Of a stretch of 10,287 nucleotides of DNA, positions 1 through 5,953 are shown one piece after another (position 1 is the stretch's first letter; each line of letters begins with the position of its first letter). A model generated the notes under the pieces. That model was not told the DNA's origin and did no database searches. It was given only the letters and a program-made list of their open reading frames with translations. The stretch covers positions 1 through 10,287 of the forward strand of contig JBASOM010000043.1 in assembly GCA_049658265.1 (NCBI GenBank), given 5' to 3'. The DNA is from DTU063 sp001512695 (GTDB lineage Bacteria > Bacillota > Thermosediminibacteria > Thermosediminibacterales > Tepidanaerobacteraceae). Position numbers and translations under genes: made by a program.

Positions 1-230
1 AACTCCGGATGTCAAATATACTTTTCAAAATCAAAGATTATTGTTTAAACCTAACAACACTATAGAATTTTTAGCACGAAAAGTTCTAAAATACCTTCAA
101 AGTCCCATAAACAGTACAGTGATTTACAAAAAGAAGGAATCTTCTCAAAAACGTCGAATATATCATTCAAGAGAAAATATCACAATATTCGGCAAAGTGA
201 AGAGAATATTAAACATGGAGGCTAAATGTT
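1..230. other. Upstream flank of cas6; no gene recognised
   Basis: No convincing gene is seen here. A TTG-started reading frame at 41-295 runs through it and into cas6, but it has no ribosome site and resembles no family I know. A TATAGA box at 61-66 lies only 14 nt after a TTGTTT at 41-46, too close for a good promoter, so the cas6 promoter may lie further upstream. The only clear signal is the GGAGG ribosome site of cas6 at 217-221. Confidence 0.5.
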
Positions 231-971
231 TTGAGACAAAAAATCTGCTTTTTACCCGAAAAGGGCGAAATTCTTACGCTGCCCATTCATTATAACCACA
301 TGGTCCAAGCCATGATTTATAACTCATTGGATAATGATATGGGTGATTTTCTTCACGATAAAGGTTTTGCACACGGGAATAGGAGCTTTAAGATGTTTGC
401 CTTCTCCAGACTTATGGGTGAGTACCGCATAGATAAAAACGAGGCAACAATTACTTTTGTCGGCCCAGTATCATTAGTTGTAACATCGCCTTATAGCGAT
501 TTTTGTAACTCTCTTGCAAACGGTCTGCTGTTTAAATCAAGCGTCAGACTAGGGCATGCACAAGTAAAAGTAACTGACATTTCACTGGAAAAAGACCTAG
601 TCGATGATGAAAAAATAAAGATTAACACGTTATCACCAATAGTTGTTTACAGCACATTACTCAGGCCAAACGGCAGAAAATATACCTGTTATTTTGAACC
701 GGGAGAAAAAGACTTCGACGTAATAATGGATAACAACCTAAGAAACAAATATAAAGCTTTTCATCAAACAGAACCACCTGCTGAACATGTGTCTATAAGG
801 CCACTCAAACAGCCTAAACTCTCTATAATAGATTACAAGAACTTCATTATAAAGGGATATTCGGGAACCTTTATTCTGTCAGGGCCAGCACCGCTATTGC
901 AAACAGCAGTTGAATGTGGACTCGGAAGCAAAAACAGCCAGGGCTTTGGATGCGTAAGGGTGTTAAAGTAA
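231..971 (+). CDS. cas6: Cas6 CRISPR RNA-processing endoribonuclease (type I-B)
   Basis: Cas6 cuts the long array transcript inside each repeat, leaving crRNAs with an 8-nt 5' handle for Cascade. The 246-residue product has the family length. The N-terminal part has the usual LPIHYNHMVQ-type stretch (residues 18-26) and FLHDKGF (40-46), which holds a histidine (H42) that may serve in catalysis. The C-terminus has the glycine-rich loop GLGSKNSQGFG at 230-240, the hallmark of Cas6 RAMP proteins. The start is a TTG, 9 nt after GGAGG at 217-221; an ATG at 226 is out of frame and stops at once. The gene is separated from cas8b by about 1.27 kb holding a degenerate mini-array and a broken DUF3800 gene, whereas cas6 usually sits directly before cas8b. 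It ends 1 nt before a strong hairpin. Assignment is secure; the exact catalytic residue is inferred. Confidence 0.95.
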   Translation: MRQKICFLPEKGEILTLPIHYNHMVQAMIYNSLDNDMGDFLHDKGFAHGNRSFKMFAFSRLMGEYRIDKNEATITFVGPVSLVVTSPYSDFCNSLANGLLFKSSVRLGHAQVKVTDISLEKDLVDDEKIKINTLSPIVVYSTLLRPNGRKYTCYFEPGEKDFDVIMDNNLRNKYKAFHQTEPPAEHVSIRPLKQPKLSIIDYKNFIIKGYSGTFILSGPAPLLQTAVECGLGSKNSQGFGCVRVLK

Positions 972-972
972 A

Positions 973-995
973 GAAGAAGGGCTACGCCCTTCTTC
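973..995. terminator. 10-bp perfect hairpin directly after cas6
   Basis: Arms GAAGAAGGGC (973-982) and GCCCTTCTTC (986-995) pair perfectly around a 3-nt loop, starting 1 nt after the cas6 stop. On the plus strand no T-tract follows. On the minus strand the stem is followed by a T-rich stretch (TTTACTTTAA), so it could also end the minus-strand RNA from the mini-array at 992-1069. Its right arm overlaps the 3' end of the second degenerate repeat by 4 nt. The structure is certain; its use as terminator and its direction are inferred. Confidence 0.6.
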
Positions 996-1069
996 AGAAT
1001 CCTTATAGGTAGACTAGTTTAAACATAGCAAAAAAACATATTTCGAGTCCTCATAGGTAGGCTATATTA
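992..1069 (-). CRISPR. Degenerate two-repeat mini-CRISPR, minus strand (CreA/CreR-like candidate)
   Basis: Read on the minus strand, 1069-1040 and 1021-992 are degenerate copies of the 30-nt repeat of the array at 10146. Without gaps I count 22/30 and 21/30 matches; one gap improves the second. The core is best kept: AGCCTACCTAT and AGGACT in the first, CTACCTATAAGGA in the second. The first has GAGG where the array has AAGG, a variant seen in related clostridial repeats. Between them lie 18 nt (1039-1022), about half the 35-38 nt of real spacers here. A minus-strand TATAAT at 1081-1076 would start transcription near the first base of the first repeat, and a hairpin follows the second. Mini-arrays of this form between cas6 and cas8 are known from CreTA and CreR modules, where the guide represses a promoter instead of directing cleavage. 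An old dead array end is the alternative, but the promoter and hairpin argue against simple debris. Confidence 0.65.
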
Positions 1070-1075
1070 ATTAAT

Positions 1076-1104
1076 ATTATACATTATTTTGCACAGAAAA
1101 GATA
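1076..1104 (-). promoter_or_regulatory. Minus-strand promoter of the mini-array
   Basis: A perfect TATAAT lies on the minus strand at 1081-1076. Seven nt further downstream is the first base of the degenerate repeat at 1069. At 17-nt spacing the -35 region falls at 1104-1099, which shows no good TTGACA match; TTGCTA at 1108-1103 is 21 nt away. A promoter without a strong -35 box is plausible. The -35 zone overlaps the stretch that resembles the spacer-like segment, which would allow self-repression. Confidence 0.45.
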
Positions 1105-1118
1105 GCAAAATAAATATT
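1099..1118 (-). promoter_or_regulatory. Candidate target of the mini-array guide
   Basis: On the minus strand this stretch resembles the segment at 1043-1022 of the mini-array. Both contain TTTTGCTAT (1110-1102 and 1033-1025) preceded by AATAT. Aligned with a single 1-nt gap I count 18 matches in 22 columns, covering the spacer-like segment plus the last bases of the first repeat. It ends inside the -35 box of the plus-strand promoter and covers the -35 zone of the minus-strand one. The region is A+T-rich and the gap falls in the seed half, so chance or a plain duplication is possible. Confidence 0.3.
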
Positions 1119-1144
1119 GACAAATTTATGAAAAAGAATATAAT
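1117..1144 (+). promoter_or_regulatory. Consensus sigma-A promoter of the DUF3800 gene
   Basis: TTGACA at 1117-1122 and TATAAT at 1139-1144 are both perfect, with a 16-nt spacer. Transcription would start near 1151, leaving an untranslated leader of about 57 nt before the ATG at 1208. The strong AGGAGG ribosome site (1196-1201, 6 nt before the ATG) adds to high expected expression. It is the best promoter in the window, and so strong a promoter would normally need a repressor. Confidence 0.75.
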
Positions 1145-1207
1145 TGATATAGAATACTATACATAACAAAATAACATTAAGATCATATAATAACCAGGAG
1201 GCAGCTT

Positions 1208-2028
1208 ATGTATATTTCGTACTTTGATGAGTCTGGCGATGATGGATATCCCCTAACATCTTCGGAATTATTCGTACTTACAAGTGTATATATTCATGAA
1301 ATGTTTTGGAAAACAAATCATGAAAAAATAAAAAGTGGTCGAAGAGAATTAAAAGAATGTTACGGTCTTCCGGTAAAAATGGAGTTTCACACTAAGCAAT
1401 TTTTTGACTGATAAGAATCCTTATAGACAATTTAGCTGGGATCCAAAAATCAAAATGGAAATCTTATTTCACTTTTTCGGCATTATTTTCCAATCTTGAT
1501 TTAAAAATCATAAATGTTGTTATAAATAAACAAAACATAATAAAAAATGACTACAAGATACTTGAAAACGCTTTAATTTACAATGTTCAAAGAATCGAAA
1601 ATGACTTAAATGAGTACTGCAAAAATTGCGATATGAAAAAGATTTGTTTGGGTAGGAATTTTTTTATAATTACAGACGAAGGTAGAGTAGGGAAAATGCG
1701 GAAAGTTACTAGAAAAATACAGAGAATCAATTACATACCATCTAAATACAGCGGAAGTTACAGAAAAGAAATTGAAAAATTGATTGAAGATCCGATGCCT
1801 AAAAACTCAAATGAGTCTTATTTCGTACAGATTGCAGATACTATAGCTTATATAATATATTTATACTCATTAAAAAAATTTAATAATTCGGAGTGGCCAA
1901 AAAGAGTAAGAAATAAAATAACCTTTGACGATGTAATAGATCTATTAAATATTATAAAATCTAGAATAAACTTAAAAGCCAATCCCAATAATGAATACGG
2001 AATAGTGCACTACCCAAAAAAGGCATAA
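1208..2028 (+). pseudogene. DUF3800-family protein, broken by frameshifts
   Basis: Conceptually rejoined, this gives about 272 residues with DUF3800 features over the whole length: N-terminal YFDESGDDG (D7-E8-S9-G10), ITDEGR near 154-159, IPSKYSG and IEDP in the middle, YFVQIADTIAYIIY near 204-217, and GIVHYPK at the end. The family is of unknown or nuclease-like function and turns up in defence islands and next to mobile genes. The first frame stops at 1411. An extra T in the six-T run 1400-1405 moves the match to the frame reading LTDKNPYRQFSWDPK, and an extra A in the run 1445-1449 moves it to the frame reading SKWKSY and on to the stop at 2028. As it stands the cell would make a 67-residue fragment. 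A later ATG at 1633 could start only the C-terminal half and has no good ribosome site. Sequencing error at homopolymers is possible, but longer runs elsewhere in the window leave the cas genes intact. Confidence 0.8.
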
Positions 2029-2034
2029 AAAAAC

Positions 2035-2066
2035 ACCACCTACGACACATTCGTGTTTTCAGTGGT
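2035..2066. terminator. Interrupted hairpin after the DUF3800 gene
   Basis: ACCAC (2035-2039) pairs with GTGGT (2062-2066), and inside it GACAC (2044-2048) pairs with GTGTT (2053-2057, one G-T pair) around ATTC, with an unpaired 4x4 internal loop. A seven-A tract (2027-2033) precedes it, so on the minus strand the stem is followed by T's as in a terminator. No T-tract follows on the plus strand. It may insulate the DUF3800 gene from the main operon; evidence is modest. Confidence 0.35.
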
Positions 2067-2094
2067 TCACTTATATTATACTAGCTTATTATAA
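2066..2094 (+). promoter_or_regulatory. Weak candidate promoter of the main cas operon
   Basis: The 209-bp gap before cas8b must hold a promoter if the operon is not read through from upstream. The best pair I see is TTCACT (2066-2071) and TTATAA (2089-2094) with a 17-nt spacer; the region has several other TATA-like stretches (for example 2072-2082). No strong -35 box is present, so this is only a suggestion. Confidence 0.25.
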
Positions 2095-2135
2095 ACAAGT
2101 CAATAATTAGTTATGCTTTTACATTAAAAAATATG

Positions 2136-2147
2136 AAAGGGGAGGTG
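2136..2147 (+). promoter_or_regulatory. Orphan Shine-Dalgarno sequence in the cas8b leader
   Basis: AAAGGGGAGGTG is a near-perfect ribosome site 90 nt before the cas8b start, yet no ATG, GTG or TTG follows at usable distance. The frame entered just after it (ATA at 2149) stays open for 27 codons, contains the protein-like stretch GGYVLFKSWSLKNLIERG, and stops at 2230-2232, 5 nt before the cas8b TTG. It could be a leader peptide with an unusual start, a decayed gene end, or chance. The GTG inside the motif (2145) opens only a 21-codon frame. Confidence 0.3.
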
Positions 2148-2237
2148 TATACAAGAAACCGAAAACAAAAAAATAGGTGGATATGTTCTATTCAAGTCGT
2201 GGAGCCTTAAGAATCTAATAGAAAGGGGGTAAAGCCT

Positions 2238-4226
2238 TTGCTCACAGCAATTAGAGATATTGGTGCCAAGGTGCTAGGCGACTCTGATGATCAGCTACTA
2301 GATTCATTGACTATCGATATTGAACTAAGAGACAAAGAAAAAACAGGTTTTGAGCAACTTATAATCATTGTAAAATTCGACACAACAAGTCACAGTATTT
2401 CTTTTGAGTCAAGGAAATTAAGAGAAGATTCACCAAAAAGGTTTTTGTGGGTCGGCAATGCGTCAGGTCCGAGCAGTTTTCAGTGGCTCGCCACAACTAA
2501 CAATCTAGGTTTTTTGTGCTCTCAAACACTACCAAGTCTATATGACAGACTTCATGATAAAAGTCCTTTAAAACAAAAAATTAGGTGTATAATCAACAAC
2601 TGCTTTACAAGCTTTAGTGAGGATATCGGAAAGAGGTATAGAAACATATGGGATCTAGATAAACTTGGAATTAAAGAGAACTTTGATCCACTAGAACTGG
2701 AGAAATTTTTAAGAGAGGAAAGCAAAAAGAAAAATGTAAAGTTTAAAGAACAAAAATTAGTTGCTGAGGTTGCGAAAATAATAGACCAATATATTCGAAA
2801 ACAACTATTTCTGGATAAAAACGATGAAATAGTCCTATATACAATTAAAATCGATGACGAATTTATATGTAATCATGCTGATTACAAACACCTTATTTAT
2901 CAGGACAAGGTCGGAGAAATATTTGAGGAAAGCAAAGAAGCCATATGTTCAGTTTGCGGAATAAAACAAACATCGACCCCTGAAACCAAAAGAATGGACT
3001 TTAAGTATTACAATACCGACAAGATTAGCTTTTCATCAGGAATAACAGGCAAATTCGATAAGAACTATGTCCTGTGTGAAGAGTGCTACAAGGGTACATT
3101 GGCAGGAGAATCATACATCAAAAACCATATGGGCACTAGAATCGGAAGGTTTGCACTTTATGTAATACCGGATTTTTTGTTTGGAGTAGAACTTGACAGC
3201 GAGCAAATGGCTGAATTAAGCGAACAAATAGTTTATTCCTTTAACTCTGCAGTTACTTATGATGGTTTAGAAAAATTTTTAGATAAGGTGGATGAATTTA
3301 AGGAACTTGAAAACTTGCAGGACAACTATGTCTTAAATCTCCTTTTCCATGACAGTGGTGGCGCATCACAGCAATTTAAAGTCTTAAAACTCATTAAAGA
3401 TGTATCACCATCTAGAATAAGAGAGATGAGAATTGCAACATCGAGAGTTCATGATGTTGGCAATAAGCTTTTTGGAGATTCAAAAGCCTGGGCTATAGAA
3501 CTTAATAAAATATACCACTTAATTCCATTGAGAATGAGGAGGAATGACATTTTAGAGCCTGCAAAGTTATTAGAAGTATATGATGCGATATTTTCAAAAA
3601 ACCCAGTTTCAAAAGAATTTTTGATAGAAAAATTTGTAGAACTAGCATCTGTTTATAGACTGAATCGGTTTAATGTTTACAACACGCGAGCTCCGAAAAT
3701 GGATTCTGATGTTGCATATGATACAAACCTCGTTTGGGCTATGCTCCAGGCCAATTTATGCATATTATATTTGGCCATCTTAGATAATTTACAGGGAGGG
3801 GAACCGATGAGCACAGAAAATTTAACTTTAAGTGATGATTTAAAAGAATATATAGAAGTTGTCAAATACGGTGAGCAAGAAACAGCCATGTTTTTGCTGG
3901 GCTATCTGGTAGCTGAAGTAGCGAGAGCCCAATATAAAGAAGGCCTTAGTCGCAAACCTATTTTGGACAAGATAGCCTTCCAGGGGATGAACAAGAATAA
4001 ACTAGTAATGCTTACTACCGAAATATTCGAAAAACTAAAACAATACAAGGTATTAGGGTACGATAATGAGAAGATTTTTGCCCAGTTTAAAATGCTTTTG
4101 CATAAAAACATTGGCGATTGGAAATTAAATGACGTGATGAATGTATTTTATATCCTTTCAGGATATTCTTACAGAACCTATCAAATTTTAACAAAATCCA
4201 AGACGGAGGTTGAGGAAAATGATTAA
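2238..4226 (+). CDS. cas8b: Cas8b large subunit of type I-B Cascade (TM1802/Csh1 family)
   Basis: Cas8b is the large Cascade subunit, which reads the PAM and helps recruit Cas3. The 662-residue product starts with MLTAIRDIGAKVL, as in the TM1802 family, and has the family's zinc-binding pair of CxxC motifs: C237-C240 (CSVC) and C280-C283 (CEEC). The second half is rich in long charged helices with no further motif I can name. The start is TTG at 2238, about 8 nt after the ribosome site AAAGGGGG (2222-2229); an in-frame stop at 2208-2210 and the lack of another start codon leave little choice. The end overlaps the cas7 start by 8 nt, so the two are translationally coupled. It is the first gene of the six-gene operon. 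The subtype is set by the company of Csh2-type Cas7, a Cas5 of the matching type and Cas3. Confidence 0.92.
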   Translation: MLTAIRDIGAKVLGDSDDQLLDSLTIDIELRDKEKTGFEQLIIIVKFDTTSHSISFESRKLREDSPKRFLWVGNASGPSSFQWLATTNNLGFLCSQTLPSLYDRLHDKSPLKQKIRCIINNCFTSFSEDIGKRYRNIWDLDKLGIKENFDPLELEKFLREESKKKNVKFKEQKLVAEVAKIIDQYIRKQLFLDKNDEIVLYTIKIDDEFICNHADYKHLIYQDKVGEIFEESKEAICSVCGIKQTSTPETKRMDFKYYNTDKISFSSGITGKFDKNYVLCEECYKGTLAGESYIKNHMGTRIGRFALYVIPDFLFGVELDSEQMAELSEQIVYSFNSAVTYDGLEKFLDKVDEFKELENLQDNYVLNLLFHDSGGASQQFKVLKLIKDVSPSRIREMRIATSRVHDVGNKLFGDSKAWAIELNKIYHLIPLRMRRNDILEPAKLLEVYDAIFSKNPVSKEFLIEKFVELASVYRLNRFNVYNTRAPKMDSDVAYDTNLVWAMLQANLCILYLAILDNLQGGEPMSTENLTLSDDLKEYIEVVKYGEQETAMFLLGYLVAEVARAQYKEGLSRKPILDKIAFQGMNKNKLVMLTTEIFEKLKQYKVLGYDNEKIFAQFKMLLHKNIGDWKLNDVMNVFYILSGYSYRTYQILTKSKTEVEEND

Positions 4227-5160
4227 AAATAGCGAGATCCTTTTTATTTATGATGCGATGATGTGCAACCCCAATGGTGACCCCGATGACGAAAACCGGC
4301 CAAGAATGGACTATGAAAGAGAACGCAATCTAGTTAGTGATGTGAGACTCAAGAGATATATAAGAGATTACTTACAAGACAAAGGATATGAGATTTTTAT
4401 TGCAAAATTCGAAGACCAGACAGTCAATGCAACCCAGCGCTTAAAAAAACTAATAGAAGAAAATAAGCAAAATATAAATATAAACAAAATTGATAAGGAC
4501 GGAATACAATGGCTCTTGTCTAAATTAATCGATGTAAGACTGTTCGGAGCGACCATGCCCATAAAATCTGAAGGCACAAAGGGTAGTTCCTTGACTTTTA
4601 CAGGACCTGTACAGTTTAACTGGGGATACTCCTTAAATAAAGTCAGATTAGTAGATTCCAGCGGGATCACATCCCACTTTGGATCTGAGGAAGGCAAAAC
4701 ACAGGGTGCTATGGGTAAGGACTATAGAGTGTACTACTCACTGATTGCATTTCACGGCATAATCAGTGGCAATCGAGCAAAGCATACAAATCTCCAGGAA
4801 GAAGACATCCAACTGCTTGATGAAGCCATACTAAAATCAATACCGCTTCGTGCTACCAGAAGTAAGATAGGCCAATATCCAAGATTGTACTTGCGATTAA
4901 CATATAAAGATCCAGAGACTATGCTGGGAGACTTCAGATACCATGTAAAACCCGATAAAGTTGAAAGCCTACGTGATATCACAGATTTTAAACTGGATAT
5001 GAGCAAATTAAAAGATCTCTTAGCTAAAAATATCGATAAAATTGACAAGATATTTTACTGGCAAGATGAAAACTTGAAAATCACTTTAGAAGGAGAAGAG
5101 AAAGATATAGAAGACATATTAAATTTGAAAGACAATATATTAGCAAAACTTGAGTACTAG
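4219..5160 (+). CDS. cas7: Cas7 Cascade backbone subunit (type I-B, Csh2 family)
   Basis: Cas7 forms the helical filament that holds the crRNA spacer and binds target DNA. The 313-residue product opens with the signature CNPNGDPDDENRPRMD, then has VRLFGATMPI and the FTGPVQFNWGYS segment typical of Csh2-type Cas7, with SIPLRATRSK later on. ATG at 4219 is taken as start, 9 nt after GGAGG (4205-4209); the in-frame TTG at 4210 abuts that site and would be too close. It overlaps the end of cas8b by 8 nt, and 19 nt separate it from cas5. The sequence appears intact and of normal family length. Confidence 0.95.
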   Translation: MIKNSEILFIYDAMMCNPNGDPDDENRPRMDYERERNLVSDVRLKRYIRDYLQDKGYEIFIAKFEDQTVNATQRLKKLIEENKQNININKIDKDGIQWLLSKLIDVRLFGATMPIKSEGTKGSSLTFTGPVQFNWGYSLNKVRLVDSSGITSHFGSEEGKTQGAMGKDYRVYYSLIAFHGIISGNRAKHTNLQEEDIQLLDEAILKSIPLRATRSKIGQYPRLYLRLTYKDPETMLGDFRYHVKPDKVESLRDITDFKLDMSKLKDLLAKNIDKIDKIFYWQDENLKITLEGEEKDIEDILNLKDNILAKLEY

Positions 5161-5179
5161 TCAAAGGGGAATCAAACAA

Positions 5180-5953
5180 ATGGATAAAGTTGATAAAATA
5201 CTGGCATTTGATCTTACTGGCCCCATGGCACATTTTAGGAAGTATTTTACCAATTCATCTTCCCTTTCTTATGATTTTCCTCCTAGAACAACAGTTATCG
5301 GAATAGTAGCAGGCATTTTAGGCCTAGAGCGAGATTCTTATTATGAGGATTTCGGATCGGAAAAGTGCCGAATTGCTGTTAAAATTAAGGAAGCGACTAG
5401 GAGCATCCAAAGAACAGTTAACTATATAAGTGTAAAAAATGCAAATGAACTCAATGGCTGTGCAGGCCATACCCAAATACCTCTAGAAATAATACTGCCA
5501 AAAGATTTAGATGAAGACAAATTATGTTACCGAATATACTTCTGGCATGAAAATGAAGATATCATGAAAGGGCTTTATGATCGATTGGTAAATAAGGCCT
5601 TTGTGTATCCGGTGAGCCTAGGTTTGAGCGAATTCTTGGGCAACATTGAGAATGTGTACGAATGTAATGTAGTTGAAATAAAAAAGCCGCTAGATTTTGT
5701 TAATATATCTACAGTGTGCAACCTAAATAATATTGAACACAGGGGCTTGGATGTATCAACAGGTGAGGTAACTAGGCAGTACATAAAAGAGATAGCTCCG
5801 GTATACTTTACAGCGGATCGGGAAGATATGCTGCCAGGAGAGTTTGTCTATGAAAGAAACGGCAAAGATATAAGAGCAAAGCTTAAAAGTCACTATTTTT
5901 CCGTACAAGATATAGAAGTGACTGAAAATATAGTATTTATGGAGGATAAGTGA
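5180..5953 (+). CDS. cas5: Cas5 Cascade subunit (type I-B, Cas5h)
   Basis: Cas5 is the RAMP subunit that holds the crRNA 5' handle at the foot of Cascade, next to Cas8b. The 257-residue product has the characteristic N-terminus DLTGPMAHFRKYFTNSSSLS (near 10-29) followed by FPPRTTVIGIVAGILGLERD, both typical of the Cas5h group. The ATG at 5180 lies 9-10 nt after AAAGGGGA (5163-5170). An upstream in-frame start at 5150 would add ten residues, overlap cas7 and lack a ribosome site, so it is not used. The stop TGA shares its last base with the cas3 ATG, a coupled junction. There is no sign of damage. Confidence 0.93.
   Translation: MDKVDKILAFDLTGPMAHFRKYFTNSSSLSYDFPPRTTVIGIVAGILGLERDSYYEDFGSEKCRIAVKIKEATRSIQRTVNYISVKNANELNGCAGHTQIPLEIILPKDLDEDKLCYRIYFWHENEDIMKGLYDRLVNKAFVYPVSLGLSEFLGNIENVYECNVVEIKKPLDFVNISTVCNLNNIEHRGLDVSTGEVTRQYIKEIAPVYFTADREDMLPGEFVYERNGKDIRAKLKSHYFSVQDIEVTENIVFMEDK

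Noticed and set aside
224..234. Seven-base match (ATGTTTT) between the mini-array guide start and the cas6 start region; the same 7-mer also at 1300-1306
   Set aside because: Seven A/T-rich bases recur by chance, the match does not extend, and nothing marks these sites as targets.
41..295. 84-codon open frame before and over the cas6 start
   Set aside because: TTG start without ribosome site, no family resemblance, and its end lies inside cas6, whose start and ribosome site are good.
1633..2028. Second half of the DUF3800 region as a separate 131-residue gene
   Set aside because: No good ribosome site before the ATG at 1633, the same frame carries DUF3800-like sequence upstream from about 1450, and the motifs join those of the 1208 fragment into one domain.
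2145..2210. 21-codon frame MYTRNRKQ... from GTG 2145
   Set aside because: The GTG is part of the ribosome-site-like sequence itself, leaving no site to start from.
3677..5784. Several antisense open frames of 69-109 codons across cas8b, cas7 and cas5
   Set aside because: They lie opposite well-recognised genes, lack ribosome sites and show only the composition expected of reverse-strand shadows. The same holds for those opposite cas3 and cas1.
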